Under the pieces are notes generated by a model. It did no database searches and was not told the origin of the DNA. It saw only the letters and a list, made by a program, of their open reading frames with translations. Below, piece after piece: positions 10,023 through 62,313 of a stretch of 64,000 bases of DNA. The translations under genes and the position numbers were made by a program. The DNA is from Syngnathus acus (Eukaryota > Chordata > Actinopteri > Syngnathiformes > Syngnathidae): assembly GCF_901709675.1 (NCBI RefSeq), contig NC_051088.1, positions 3,097,164 through 3,161,163 of the forward strand, read 5' to 3'. Each line of letters starts with the position of its first letter. Positions within the stretch are counted from its first letter, which is position 1.

Positions 10023-10487
10023 TTTAGGGAGAAACCGGAGGGAGGAGGCAGTAAGAACGCAAGAATTGGGCATACAGGATTAAATGAGACACTGCATAAA
10101 ATAGGCATACATACTGATGGGAAATGTGAACACTGTAGGGAGAGTGAGACCGTCCAGCATGTTCTGGTGGAGTGTGTTAAGTATGGGGAGGAGAGGAAAA
10201 TATTGAAGGCAAGCAAAGGTAGCATTTAGAATGGAAAATATTCTGAAGGTTGAGGTAGGAAAAGTTCAGTGTCAGTTATTTGACTTCCTTAAGAAAACCG
10301 GGCTAATGGAAAGGATATCGTTGTTTTCTTTATTTAACTTATGTTAGTGTTATTATGTATTCGGTCTTTAGTCTGTGAATGCCGGATCTCTCGTCATATC
10401 CTGCTACCCAGTAGATGGCGGTAATGGCCTATACAGCAGGTGGTAAACTGCCAAATAATAGGAAAGAAGAAGAAAAACTTTTCCGAA
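10023..10487 (+). mobile_element. 3' end of a non-LTR retrotransposon
   Basis: A short coding remnant reads GKCEHCRESETVQHVLVECV and then KYGEERKI, the cysteine/histidine (CxxC...H...C) motif at the C-terminus of several LINE ORF2 proteins. A 3' UTR with CAGTAGATGGCGGTAATGG and an AAGAAGAAGAAA tail follows. Only about 465 bp remain; the clade is not assigned. Confidence 0.65.
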
Positions 10488-10694
10488 AGCAACCGAGCAG
10501 AACCTTTGGTACTCCTTGAATCGGACAGGTTGGTCCCACTCAGCACCAATGAATCCGGGTGAGCTAGGTCCGGATGTATGCCCCTCTGCTGGTAGAGCTT
10601 GGTGCCGTGAGTCGGACTGTTAGCTTGTTAGCATCTTTGCGCTCCCTTGTCATTCAGTAAACTTCTCATTCAGAGTTGAAGTTTCCTTCAGAAA
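10488..10694 (+). promoter_or_regulatory. irak1 5' flank / 5' UTR candidate
   Basis: This is about 200 bp of non-repeat sequence between a LINE tail and the irak1 ATG. A possible splice acceptor (TTTCCTTCAG) ends 5 bases before the ATG, so an upstream non-coding exon cannot be excluded. No TATA box was identified. Confidence 0.3.
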
Positions 10695-53246
<42,552 letters not shown>

Positions 53247-53894
53247 CTGGTGAAGATGATTGAGGGTGGGGGAACATGGACAAGTCAAGTATGTATGCCT
53301 CCCACATGGTGAACCTGGATTACATCCTACTTGTGACTCATTACACTTCCTGTCTGGCTGTCTTAAATCACAAAATTTGACCCCGGAAGCTCAAGGAAAA
53401 TTCACACTCCAAATGTCACATAAAAAAGGCAACTGATTCATTCCTCTTGATTGACATTCAGACATTCACAAATGTTATTGACAAATTATACCAAAATGTA
53501 CAGTTAAATGTTTTCATCCTCTATTGTCAACAGTTTGTGAAACCGTTCATTGCATTGCACATATTTATACAGACAATCAATCACTTGTGTGGTGCATTGA
53601 GTGCTAATAACATGACCATAATTTCGTGCAATCTCTTGGAGACTCGGCCAAAGGCAACGGAATTGTCGTGTGTAGTGTTCTATAACTAGTTTTCCTGAGT
53701 GGCTGATCATTGGCCACTAGTTTCGCTGCTATTTGAAATTTGTGGCATTGAAATGTTGCTGATGTACTAACAGCCAATCACAAATTTTGTAACACATGAG
53801 CTTCACAATGTTTGTGAATTTGAAACGAGAGCCAGCCAGTTGCAGCAGAGCTTTTACTATTACAGTATTTATATATTTATATTGTGTTTTACAA
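53247..53894 (+). other. irak1 3' UTR and flank
   Basis: AT-rich sequence follows the TGA at 53244. No clear AATAAA was found before the SINE at 53895, so the transcript end is not defined. Confidence 0.4.
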
Positions 53895-54192
53895 GGTGGT
53901 ACGTGGTGCACTGGTTAGCACGCCTGTCGTTCGATTCCGGCTCGGGCCTTCCTGCATGGAGTTTGCACGTTCTCCCCCCCTGCCTGCGTGGCTTTCCTCT
54001 GGGGAATCTGGTTTCTTCACACATTACTAAGACTCAATTGGGCACTCTAACTTGTCCTTAGGTTAGTTGTCTATGTGTCCTGTGATTGGCTCGCAACTCG
54101 TTCAAGGTGTACCCCGCCTACCACCCAAAGACTACTGCACACCCGCAACCCTTGTGAGGATGAAGCGGTTCAGGAATTGGATGGATGGAAAA
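53895..54192 (+). mobile_element. tRNA-derived SINE, family 1, copy 3
   Basis: It starts GGTGGTACGTGGTGCACTGG and contains TTCGATTCCGGC (box B) and the family body, ending GGATTGGATGGATGG-like. A 12-bp duplication TGTGTTTTACAA lies at 53883-53894 and 54193-54204. The head has a deletion between boxes A and B. Confidence 0.9.
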
Positions 54193-54204
54193 TGTGTTTT
54201 ACAA

Positions 54205-54860
54205 TAATATTTTGCTATGGTAATTTATGGCTATAAGGTGAAGTTTGGAGAGACTGTTCACAACATTTTTGAGTGGCAGCTTGCTGCAGAGCCACTGGTT
54301 GGAGCTGCTCCAGAAACAGTCCAGCCCACCAGAATCAATCCCGCCCACTTTCCACCAAAGACAGCACCGTCGACTTCTTTTTTTATTTTTCCAATTCATT
54401 TATTTTACTTTATTGCAAACGAATGGATTTACAATCTAGTCGAGCAAATAATCATTTTTTTAATATTAGTTTAGCTTTATTGAAAATACTTTTAATAATT
54501 TAAAACACACAAGGGTTTAACAGTTATAAGTTGTTTTTATTAAATACTATTTTTCTAAATTACTATATATTTAGAATTGCGTTTCACGTTCAAAATAAGC
54601 TTACAAATCATATTAATTTAGTAAACATGTTGATATATGAAGCAGACAAGTAGTTTTCATGTTCAGTACATTTCTTTACGCATTAACCAATCATTGTGAA
54701 TAGGTAGCTTAGTAGACACGTTACCTGCGCACAGTAGCGGGCGGCCAGGTAGTTTTCCTTTTGCATTTTCTATTTAATTTCTATAACCACACTAGGGTAG
54801 ATGGATGAAGAGATTTCATTGATAAATAAGCCTTAGAATGTTCATCAAAAATGAATATTC
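54205..54860. other. Intergenic AT-rich sequence
   Basis: No gene or named repeat was recognised between the SINE and a LINE tail. Confidence 0.4.
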
Positions 54861-54879
54861 GCATCAACATCACCAGCAA

Positions 54880-55079
54880 AATTATTAATGCCCCTGTCCC
54901 CTCCCCTTCAGATGTCTACAACGAATTCCTCGCAGGCTATAAGATCTTTCATGCCCCATGCCATCACATATTACATTATATATTGCTATTTTGAACCGGT
55001 AGTTTATACTCGATTTTGTCACTGTAATTCTTCTGATGCACTGTAATTTCCGTGCTTGGGATTAATAAAGTATTCATCC
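54880..55079 (+). mobile_element. Probable LINE 3' tail
   Basis: The segment ends CTTGGGATTAATAAAGTATTCATCC, a common end of fish CR1/L2-type LINE copies (compare GGGATGAATAAAGTTCTATC at 58,343-58,363). The remaining coding portion is too degraded to read. Confidence 0.45.
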
Positions 55080-55360
55080 TCACAGAGTTGATGTCAGAGA
55101 CCTTAATCACCCTTCCCGTGGTCTGTTTCTGCTGTCAGGAAAAAACTATCATAGTCTCAGTAGGCTCCGGTGCCAAAACAGTTTTAGGCTGTCAATACTA
55201 TTAATGAACTAATAACTATATTCATTATTTTCTTAGTATGCATTATTGATTAGTTTGGGGTACCAGTCTTGTTCTGGTAAAACCATTCCTTTTTTAATTA
55301 AAAATGACAAGTTATTTTGTAATCTTGTCTCATGGCAATAAATATCTGCATGGATTATAA

Positions 55361-55594
55361 GGATACTCCGGTTTCCTCCCACATCCCAAAAACATGCTTG
55401 GTAGACCGATTGAGCACTCCAAATTGCCCCTAGGTGTGAGTGCAAATGGTTGTTTGTCTCTGTGTGCCCTGTGATTGGCTGGCAACCGGTTCAGGGTGTC
55501 CCCCGCCTACTGCCCGATGACGGCTGGGATAGGCTCCAGCACACCCGCGACCCCCGTGGGGACTAAGCGGTTCTGAAAATGGATGGATGGATGA
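55361..55594 (+). mobile_element. tRNA-derived SINE, family 1, copy 4 (5' truncated)
   Basis: It begins within the body at ACTCCGGTTTCCTCCCACAT and continues to AAAATGGATGGATGGATG. The tRNA head is absent. Confidence 0.9.
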
Positions 55595-55780
55595 ATGTTT
55601 GAGATAAACATCAATATTGATATCTTTATTTTACATTGAGTAAACTAATTAGTAAACTTAACAGAATAAACATACAATAACAACAACTAAAAACAAGAAG
55701 TAAACAACACTAAATAAAATCAAACGAAGGAGAGGCTACATGGAAACACCAAGTACTAATAGTCACATTGACTAGCTGTA

Positions 55781-56023
55781 CTACTGGTGACTATTAGTGT
55801 CAGTATTACTGTCAGAGGTCAGGGTTGTACATTGCAGAGACGGATCCCTTTGTCTCTGATCTCGCTCATGAGCAAATCCGTCTTCTTTTTCCTCAAAACT
55901 GAAAATGAAGGGAGCCTGGATTTCTTCCTCACCACCTTCATCGTCATCTTGGGTCAAGAACAATGTCTTGTAATGTTTGGGAGCCAGTGACCAACTCTGG
56001 GGGAGATTTTCCAGTACAGTCAA
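55781..56023 (-). other. Unassigned acidic open frame (possible terminal exon)
   Basis: About 80 codons: ENLPQSWSLAPKHYKTLFLT then QDDDEGGEEEIQAP and FIFSFEEKEDGFAHERDQRQ, ending SHQ at a TAG. A polypyrimidine-AG acceptor (TCTCCCCCAG, to about 56,000) lies in the frame, and an AATAAA (minus, about 55,631) lies downstream. No domain was recognised. It could be a terminal exon, a retroposed fragment or chance. Confidence 0.25.
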
Positions 56024-56119
56024 ACCTCTACATATGAATTTAATTCGTTCCGGGACCTACTTCGTATGTTGAAATAGTCATATGTTGGATCAAATATTTC
56101 CATAAGAATACACAGTAAA
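56020..56119. mobile_element. MITE end fragment (Tigger-like)
   Basis: CAGTCAAACCTCTACATATG followed by TTCGTTCCGGGACC has the look of a Tigger/pogo-type terminal repeat. Only the left end was seen. Confidence 0.4.
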
Positions 56120-56127
56120 ATTCAATT

Positions 56128-56335
56128 TCCCTGATGGTCCAGTGGTTATGATGCGGAGCTTTCACCGCCGCGGCCTGGGTTTGATTCCCGGTCAGGGAAC
56201 CATATGCAGCCTCAGTGTCTCCCCTGTGCCTGTCCCAAGCCGGGTAAATGCAGAGGGTTGCGTCAGGAAGGGCATCCGGCGTTTAAAAACTGTGCCAAAC
56301 ACTTCTCATGCAAATCATCTGGACAAAAATGATTA
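56128..56335 (+). mobile_element. tRNA-Glu-derived SINE
   Basis: 56128-56199 folds as a 72-nt tRNA-Glu: a 7-bp acceptor stem (TCCCTGA/TCAGGGA), box A TGGTCCAGTGGTTATGATG, anticodon TTC in GCTTTCACCGC, and box B GGTTTGATTCC. It is followed by an encoded CCA (56200-56202), which tRNA genes in animals lack. The tRNA-unrelated part continues with CAGGAAGGGCATCCGGCG. It is therefore a SINE with an unusually well kept head, not a tRNA gene. Confidence 0.85.
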
Positions 56336-56340
56336 AAACT

Positions 56341-56536
56341 CTTACTGTAGTTATTTGTAGAAAGAAACTTCTCTTTGTTAAACAAATGCTTGGGCCTGAA
56401 AACAGGTTTTGTTGTTTGGTTTTCAATACTATACATGTATAATAATGGTAAAAAAATAAAGGTTTCTACTCCGTGGATTTTGCCTATCACGGGTTCTTTT
56501 CGGAACGTAACCCCAGCGAAAAATGAGGGATTACTT
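56341..56536. mobile_element. Pogo/Tigger-like MITE fragment, copy 3
   Basis: Reverse-complement match to 39,852-40,050: AAACAAATGCTTGGGCCTGA, ACGGGTTCTTTTCGGAACGT, CAGCGAAAAATGAGGGATTA. One end only. Confidence 0.75.
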
Positions 56537-56554
56537 TATTACAATTATAACAAC

Positions 56555-58375
56555 GATGTAGGAAGGAACTCCGGCTGAAGATCCGGAAGGAGAACTACGG
56601 GAGGAGGCTGGAGAAGCAAATGGGGCTTAACAACGGCAGAAAAGTCTGGAGGGGTCTGCAATCCATCTCGGGCCATGGTAAAGGGGTTGATCGGAAACCA
56701 GCTGATGGGGACAAGGACTGGGCGGATGAACTCAATCTGTTCTTCAACAGATTTGATTCCACCTCCCCCCGCCCCTTCACCCCGCTCCGCACCTCAGCCT
56801 GCCACCTTCGACACTCCAGCCCTCCTGCCGGCTCAACAACCGCCTCCCACCCCACTCCTCAGTCTTCACTCCATCACCCCAGTCTTTCAACACCCCCCTC
56901 ACCTTTACAGATCTTCAGGTGAGGAGTCACCTCAGAAAGATCAAAACAGGGAAGGCATCTGTCCGAGACTACTCAGGGACTGTGCGGACCAGCTGAGTGG
57001 CGTGGTCATGTACCTGTTCAACCTGAACCTGAGCCTGAACAAAGTTCCAGCCCTGTGGAAGACCTCCTGCGTGGTGCCCGTACCGAAGGTGCCGCGCCCC
57101 AAGGAGCCTAAGCACTTCAGGCCTATTGCCTTGACTTCCCACCTGATGAAGACTATGGAGAGGATCATCCTGGGTCACCTGCGTTCACTGGTGGGAGCGC
57201 AGCTGGACCCCCTGCAGTTTGCTTACCGGCCTGGTGTTGGGGTGGACGATGCAGTGATTTATTTGCTGCACAGAACACTGCTTCACCTAGAGGACATCGG
57301 GAGCACTGGGAAGATCATGTTCTTCGATTTCTCCAGCGCTTTTAACACCATCCGGCCGTCACTGCTCAGGGTGAAGATGGAGAAGGCGGGTGTGGACCAG
57401 CGCCTGGCTGCATGGACGACAGACTTCCTCACCGACAGGCCGCAGTATGTGAGGTTACATCGCTGTGAGTCTCTCTCCTTTCCTTTTCACCCTGTACACT
57501 TCGGACTTTACCCACGACACCGCACGCTGCCACATCCAGAAGTTCTCAGACGACACACCATTATTGGATATGTTTCAGAGGGGAACGATCTGGAATACAG
57601 GACAAGGACTTTGTCAGCTGGTGTGAGCTCAACCAGCTTCAGCTGAACACCAGCAAGACGAAGGAGTTGATTGTGCGCTTCGGGAGGACAGCACCCCACG
57701 TCACTCCGGTTAACATCCAGGGATCCGACATTGAGGAAGTAGAGAACTACAAATTCCTGGGTGTTCGCCTTAACAACAAACTGGAGTGGACTGATCACAC
57801 CCACGCCCTGTACAAGAAGGGCCAGAGTCGCCTCCACCTGCTGAGGAGACTGAGGTCCTTCGGTGTGTGCAGGGCTCTCCTCAGGACCTTCTATGACTCT
57901 GTGGTGGCCTCAGCCATCCTCTAAGCTGTGGTCTGCTGGGGTGGGGGCAGTACGGACCAGGACAGGGGGAAACTGAATAAGATGGTCAGGAGAGCGAGCT
58001 CTGTCCTGGGCTGTCCCCTGGACTCCATTGAGGTTGTGGGTGAGAGGAGGACTTGATTAAGCTGAAATCCATCATGGACTACACCTCTCACCCCCTCCAT
58101 GACATTGCGCGGTCCCTGAGCAGCTCCTTTAGCAGCAGACTATTACACCCACGGTGTAGGAAGGAACGATTCCGCAGGTCCTTCATTCCCTCTGCTGTCA
58201 GACTCTACAACATGCGTGGCACCTGATAAAATGGTGTTTCGTCTCTCCTAGCGGCACTTGTCTTTATTTATCCTTTTTGAAATTTGGCACTTGTTTTTCT
58301 TGCACTCGTATGCGCTGCTGTGACAAGTAAATTTCCCCGCTGTGGGATGAATAAAGTTCTATCATCATCACATAA
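56555..58375 (+). mobile_element. CR1/L2-type (Rex1-like) LINE, 5' truncated and frameshifted
   Basis: Frames at 56675-57646 and 57667-57924 encode VPALWKTSCVVPVPKVPRPK, KHFRPIALTSHLMKTMERII, DPLQFAYRPGVGVDDAVIYL, IMFFDFSSAFNTIRPSLLRV, then ENYKFLGVRLNNKLEWTDHT and KKGQSRLHLLRRLRSFGVCR. The catalytic YADD region falls at the frameshift. The 3' end is GGGATGAATAAAGTTCTATC then ATCATCA. Confidence 0.85.
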
Positions 58376-58751
58376 TGTAGAACATATTTTAAATTCATGT
58401 AAATAACTTAATTTTCCTGATAGAAAAATATATAAACTGAGATTGAAATGAAAATGGACCATCATCACCTTTGTATCCATTGAACTTGACTCACTCTGGG
58501 TGTGAGTTGCCATGATATATTTTTGTATTTATTTACTTACGAGTTCCTTCAACACTATACCTGTGATACCTAAACAAATCAATTGGATGCATTGAATTAT
58601 GCATTTTTTACATACTAACTTTTTTTGTGTTGATTTTCTGTCATTGAAGTCATGGACAACGGCAGAAGATAGAGACGAAGTTTTAGTTTTTTCATTTCTG
58701 GCATTCCCAGAAAAATAAAAAACAAGCAAATATGCCATCAGACTCAAGATA
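58376..58751. other. Intergenic gap before the tkt 3' end
   Basis: AT-rich; no repeat or exon was recognised. Confidence 0.35.
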
Positions 58752-58757
58752 TTTATT
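58752..58757 (-). promoter_or_regulatory. Candidate tkt polyadenylation signal (AATAAA)
   Basis: TTTATT on the plus strand is AATAAA on the minus strand, about 580 bp downstream of the tkt stop. The intervening sequence has no other gene or repeat, so it fits a 3' UTR. Other weaker AT-rich signals exist, so this choice is tentative. Confidence 0.4.
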
Positions 58758-59339
58758 CAAATGCTTTACAAGGCACCAAGATCTTCAAAGCCATTGCTTA
58801 CACAAGTCACGCATTCACTATAGCCATCAATTGTGAAGGTTAAGCTGCAATGCATCTGTCAAATTGACAACTTTAGAAAAAGAACGCAAGAGCTTGGGTT
58901 CACCATGTTTAATTCAGCACACCAGAAGAACACCAGTAACATTTTGTTGGGAATCAGTAAAGTTATGAATCAAGCCCATCAGGTTTTCCATCCTTAAACA
59001 TCAAATGTTTTAACACATGGTATGTGCCGGAGATACAAGGTTTGGAATGTGTTGGGTTCATTCTCAGCTCAAATTTGATCAACCTGGACTTTGGACTGGT
59101 TGACAATTTGTAAACGTTTTTTTAATGAACAATTCACTGAAAAACTGTGTTAAGCAAAGCAATGTTTCACATATACAGTAGTCGAATGTGAAGAGGAACA
59201 AGTAAGTTTCCATCGGCAAGTCGTAACAAGATCACACAATAGGTTCTATGCAATAAGAGTTAACTGAAACCTGCCTGACAAGTTGGGTAAAAAGATGAAC
59301 AAACGTGATAACACCAAGCCAAAGACTGTGCGGTCTTCT

Positions 59340-61112
59340 TCAGTTGGCAAATCTCTGGCGCACAGCGTTGGCAATATTCTTTGCACTGATGTTATAGATG
59401 TCCAAAAGCTCTTGGGGCTTCCCGCTGCGAGGGACACCGGTGACTGCCAGACGGGTCACCACAATGCCCGGCTCGTGGCCCACTGCTGACAACACTGCCT
59501 CTCCGAGACCACCTGTGCAAAAGTGTAGACTGTCAAAGACCCAAACAACACTCATGCAGACAATAGAAGGCAACGCGCACTACCCACCCTCCTTGTAGTG
59601 GTCCTCCACTGTGATGATGTGTCCTCCTGTGGCTTTTGCATTTACCAGAATGGTGTCCGCATCCAAAGGCTTGATAGTGAATGGATCAATCACACGAATG
59701 CTTTTCCCTAAATCAAGAATTAACAGAATTAAAAATCAATCCAGAGATTTTTTTTTTTTTTTTTAAATATACTTTTGGCAGCACTGGCTTTGGACATGCT
59801 GCAATCCCATTTACACAAAGAACCACAAGGGGGCAGTGCAGGATTACCTTCACTTTCTAGCATGTCAGCAGCAGACAGAGCCTCATGCAAAGTGACTCCA
59901 GCTCCAATCACAGTCACCAGATCATTGTCTGACTTGCGTACAACCTGGTGAGGATTACATTTCATTACACAGTAACTCAGCACACACATTATGCCACATA
60001 AGGATAACTACTCACCTTGGCTTCACCGAGCTTAAAAGGCTCAGATGCAGAGTAGATGATGGGAGTATCAGGCCTGCTGGTACGGATGAAACACATACCC
60101 TGAAGGAAATAAATTAAATGTTAAAAGAAAAGTTGGCACTGCATTGCTAAATAAAATATTGAACAACCTTTGTGTTAGCTGCCAACTCCACAGCTCTCTC
60201 AGTGGCCACCGCATCACTGGGGTAAAACACCGTGCAGGTTGGGATGGCACGGAACATCGCCAGGTCCTCGAGTGCCATCTGAGAAGGACCATCCTCACCT
60301 AGGGTTATATACATCAGGATATTGTTCAGTGCCCAGTTATATATAAAAAAAATAAAATAAAAAAAAAAGTCAAACCATGACGATGTCTTTAAAAAATCTC
60401 ACCAATAGAGACGCCACAGTGGGAGCCGACAAAGTTGACATTGGACTGAGAGATGGCGCCCATCCTGATCTGGTCATAGGCTCTGGACAGGAAGGCAGAA
60501 AATGTGCTGACAAAAACCACAGCGCGGTCTCGAGCAGCGCAGCCAATGGCTACTCCCACCTGCAGCAGCAAACAAAGAAAATACAAGTTGAGGTCATATT
60601 GATCAGTGTTCATCGCAGGGAACTTTTAATCTCTTTTACCATGTTCTGCTCAGCAATGAAACATTCAATGAAGCGGTCAGGGAAAGCTTTCTGGAAGCTT
60701 ATTGAAAATGTGGAGTTTTTGGTGTCCCCATCGAGGGCCACCACTCTGTTGCTGGATCGGCCCAGTTTAACCAGCGCGTTGCCGTACGCACGTCTTGTTG
60801 CCATCTGACAAAGAAGGTCAAGCAAATTAATGCTCTAATAAATACAGAAAAGTCATCTTCGAATGACAAGCACTGAAATAAAGTTGAGACAAGTGTGAAT
60901 GAACTAAAACTCTACCTTTTCACCAGCCTTGTATGTTGGCGGTTCAGACAGGTAGATCGTGCTTAGGTCTGCGGGTGAGACGTCAGCTTTGGGCAGCTCA
61001 GGACACAAGGTCTTCTTGGGGTTTTGTATTTGCCCATTTAGATTATTCAAGAGTCCATCCACCATGTCCTTTGGAATGGGTTTTCCATGCCAGTTCAATT
61101 CATCCTCAATAC
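59340..61112 (-). CDS. tkt: tkt exons encoding the Pyr and C-terminal domains
   Basis: Eight exons. 61112-60916: [20 protein letters not shown] to YKAGEK. 60804-60640: [30 protein letters not shown] and AEQNM, whose Glu activates the cofactor. 60559-60403: [20 protein letters not shown] and GSHCGVSIG. 60298-60168: [20 protein letters not shown]. 60099-60016: [20 protein letters not shown]. 59944-59848: [20 protein letters not shown]. 59707-59588: [20 protein letters not shown]. 59512-59340: [20 protein letters not shown] to RQRFAN and TGA. Confidence 0.95.
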
Positions 61113-62313
61113 CTTGCAAAAAAATAGAGACAAAGCATTGAAAAAATATATACAAAGTGGAATGCAAAATAATGAATGAGCACGCTATGAAACCCCCTGT
61201 GTACCTTTGAGGCCTTTTCCCTTGTATGTCTTGGCAACAATGCAAGTGGGCCTGTCCCGACTCTGCTGAGCGTCCGCGAACGCGCGACACAGCGCTTCCA
61301 CATCGTGCCCATCCACAACAATGGCATTCCACCTACAAAGAAAAATGAGAAAAACAAAAGGAGAAACATGGAGAGAAAAAAATAAATAATAATCAAAGCC
61401 TTAAATATGCCACAGCCCAAGTAAACAAAACTTACTACAAAAAGGCAACCTTAAGATTATGATATTCAATCCAGGAATCTAATGCTCTTACATAGTAGTT
61501 TAAATTCTATTTGGAGACTTTAGCGGCAACTAACCCAAAAGCTTCGCAGCGCTTTCGATAGATGTCCATTTCATGCTGAAGAGGCGCGGGATCGCTCTGA
61601 CCCAGCCGGTTGACATCCATGATAGCCACCAGGTTGTCCAGCTTGTAGTAGGCGGCAAAGGCCATGGCCTCCCACACCGAGCCCTCTGAGCACTCTCCAT
61701 CCCCCATCATGCAGTACACGCGGTAACTTAAAAAAGAAATTCAGAGAGTTAGCAATATACAAGCACACCGTTAAAAAAATAATAATTATAATTTACACAT
61801 TCACCTGGCCATGTCAAACATCTTTCCGGTGTATGCCATGCCACAGGCAGCGCTGAGACCCTGCCCTAGCGATCCCGTTGCCACGTCAACAAAGGGCAGT
61901 TTCTGGTCAAATTAAAACAATACACACAACAATGCTCGTCTTTGTCACGTTCAATGAGCTCAAAATGAAATGATGTGCAAGGCAAGAGGCGCTTACTGGT
62001 GTGGGGTGCCCCTCCAGGTCGCTGTCAATCTTGCGCAGGTTGAGAAGGTCCGACTCCTTCACAAAACCGGCCTCAGCCCAGGCAGCGTACAGGATTGGCG
62101 CGGCATGACCCTTAAGAAAGGAAGCGGGAGTTTTGTATGGCACTTCTAACAGGCAACATGTAATGCTCAGCGCTCAAAGATGTGTGCATAAAAACCTTGG
62201 AGAGAACAAAGCGGTCATTGCAAGGGTTGCCGGGGTCGTCGGTTTTGTAGCGCATGGTGTGGAAGAAGAGCACAGACATGAGCTCAGCGGCACTGCAACA
62301 TGACGTGGGGTGG
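59340..62313 (-). CDS. tkt: tkt, transketolase (exons from GHPTS to the stop; 5' exon(s) missing)
   Basis: Transketolase moves two-carbon ketol units between sugar phosphates in the cytosolic pentose phosphate pathway, using thiamine diphosphate and Mg2+/Ca2+. Thirteen exons (minus): 62313-62196, 62110-61997, 61902-61805, 61726-61535, 61332-61205, 61112-60916, 60804-60640, 60559-60403, 60298-60168, 60099-60016, 59944-59848, 59707-59588, 59512-59340. Phases agree at every junction and give 590 codons plus stop, matching human TKT from His37 on (587). Cofactor and catalytic motifs are present: [79 protein letters not shown] and FIRTSRP. It therefore looks functional, and unlike TKTL1 nothing is missing around the cofactor loop. 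Teleosts can have more than one tkt copy; which paralogue this is cannot be told here. Confidence 0.96.
61205..62313 (-). CDS. tkt: tkt exons encoding the PP (cofactor-binding) domain
   Basis: Five exons. 62313-62196: [20 protein letters not shown] and NDRFVLSK. 62110-61997: [20 protein letters not shown] and [11 protein letters not shown]. 61902-61805: [20 protein letters not shown]. 61726-61535: [20 protein letters not shown], carrying the GDG...N thiamine-diphosphate motif with [10 protein letters not shown]. 61332-61205: [20 protein letters not shown] and [10 protein letters not shown]. All donors and acceptors are GT-AG. Confidence 0.95.

Noticed and set aside
56128-56199. Functional tRNA-Glu gene
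   Set aside because: It encodes CCA and is fused to a SINE body, so it is a retroposed tRNA-derived head.
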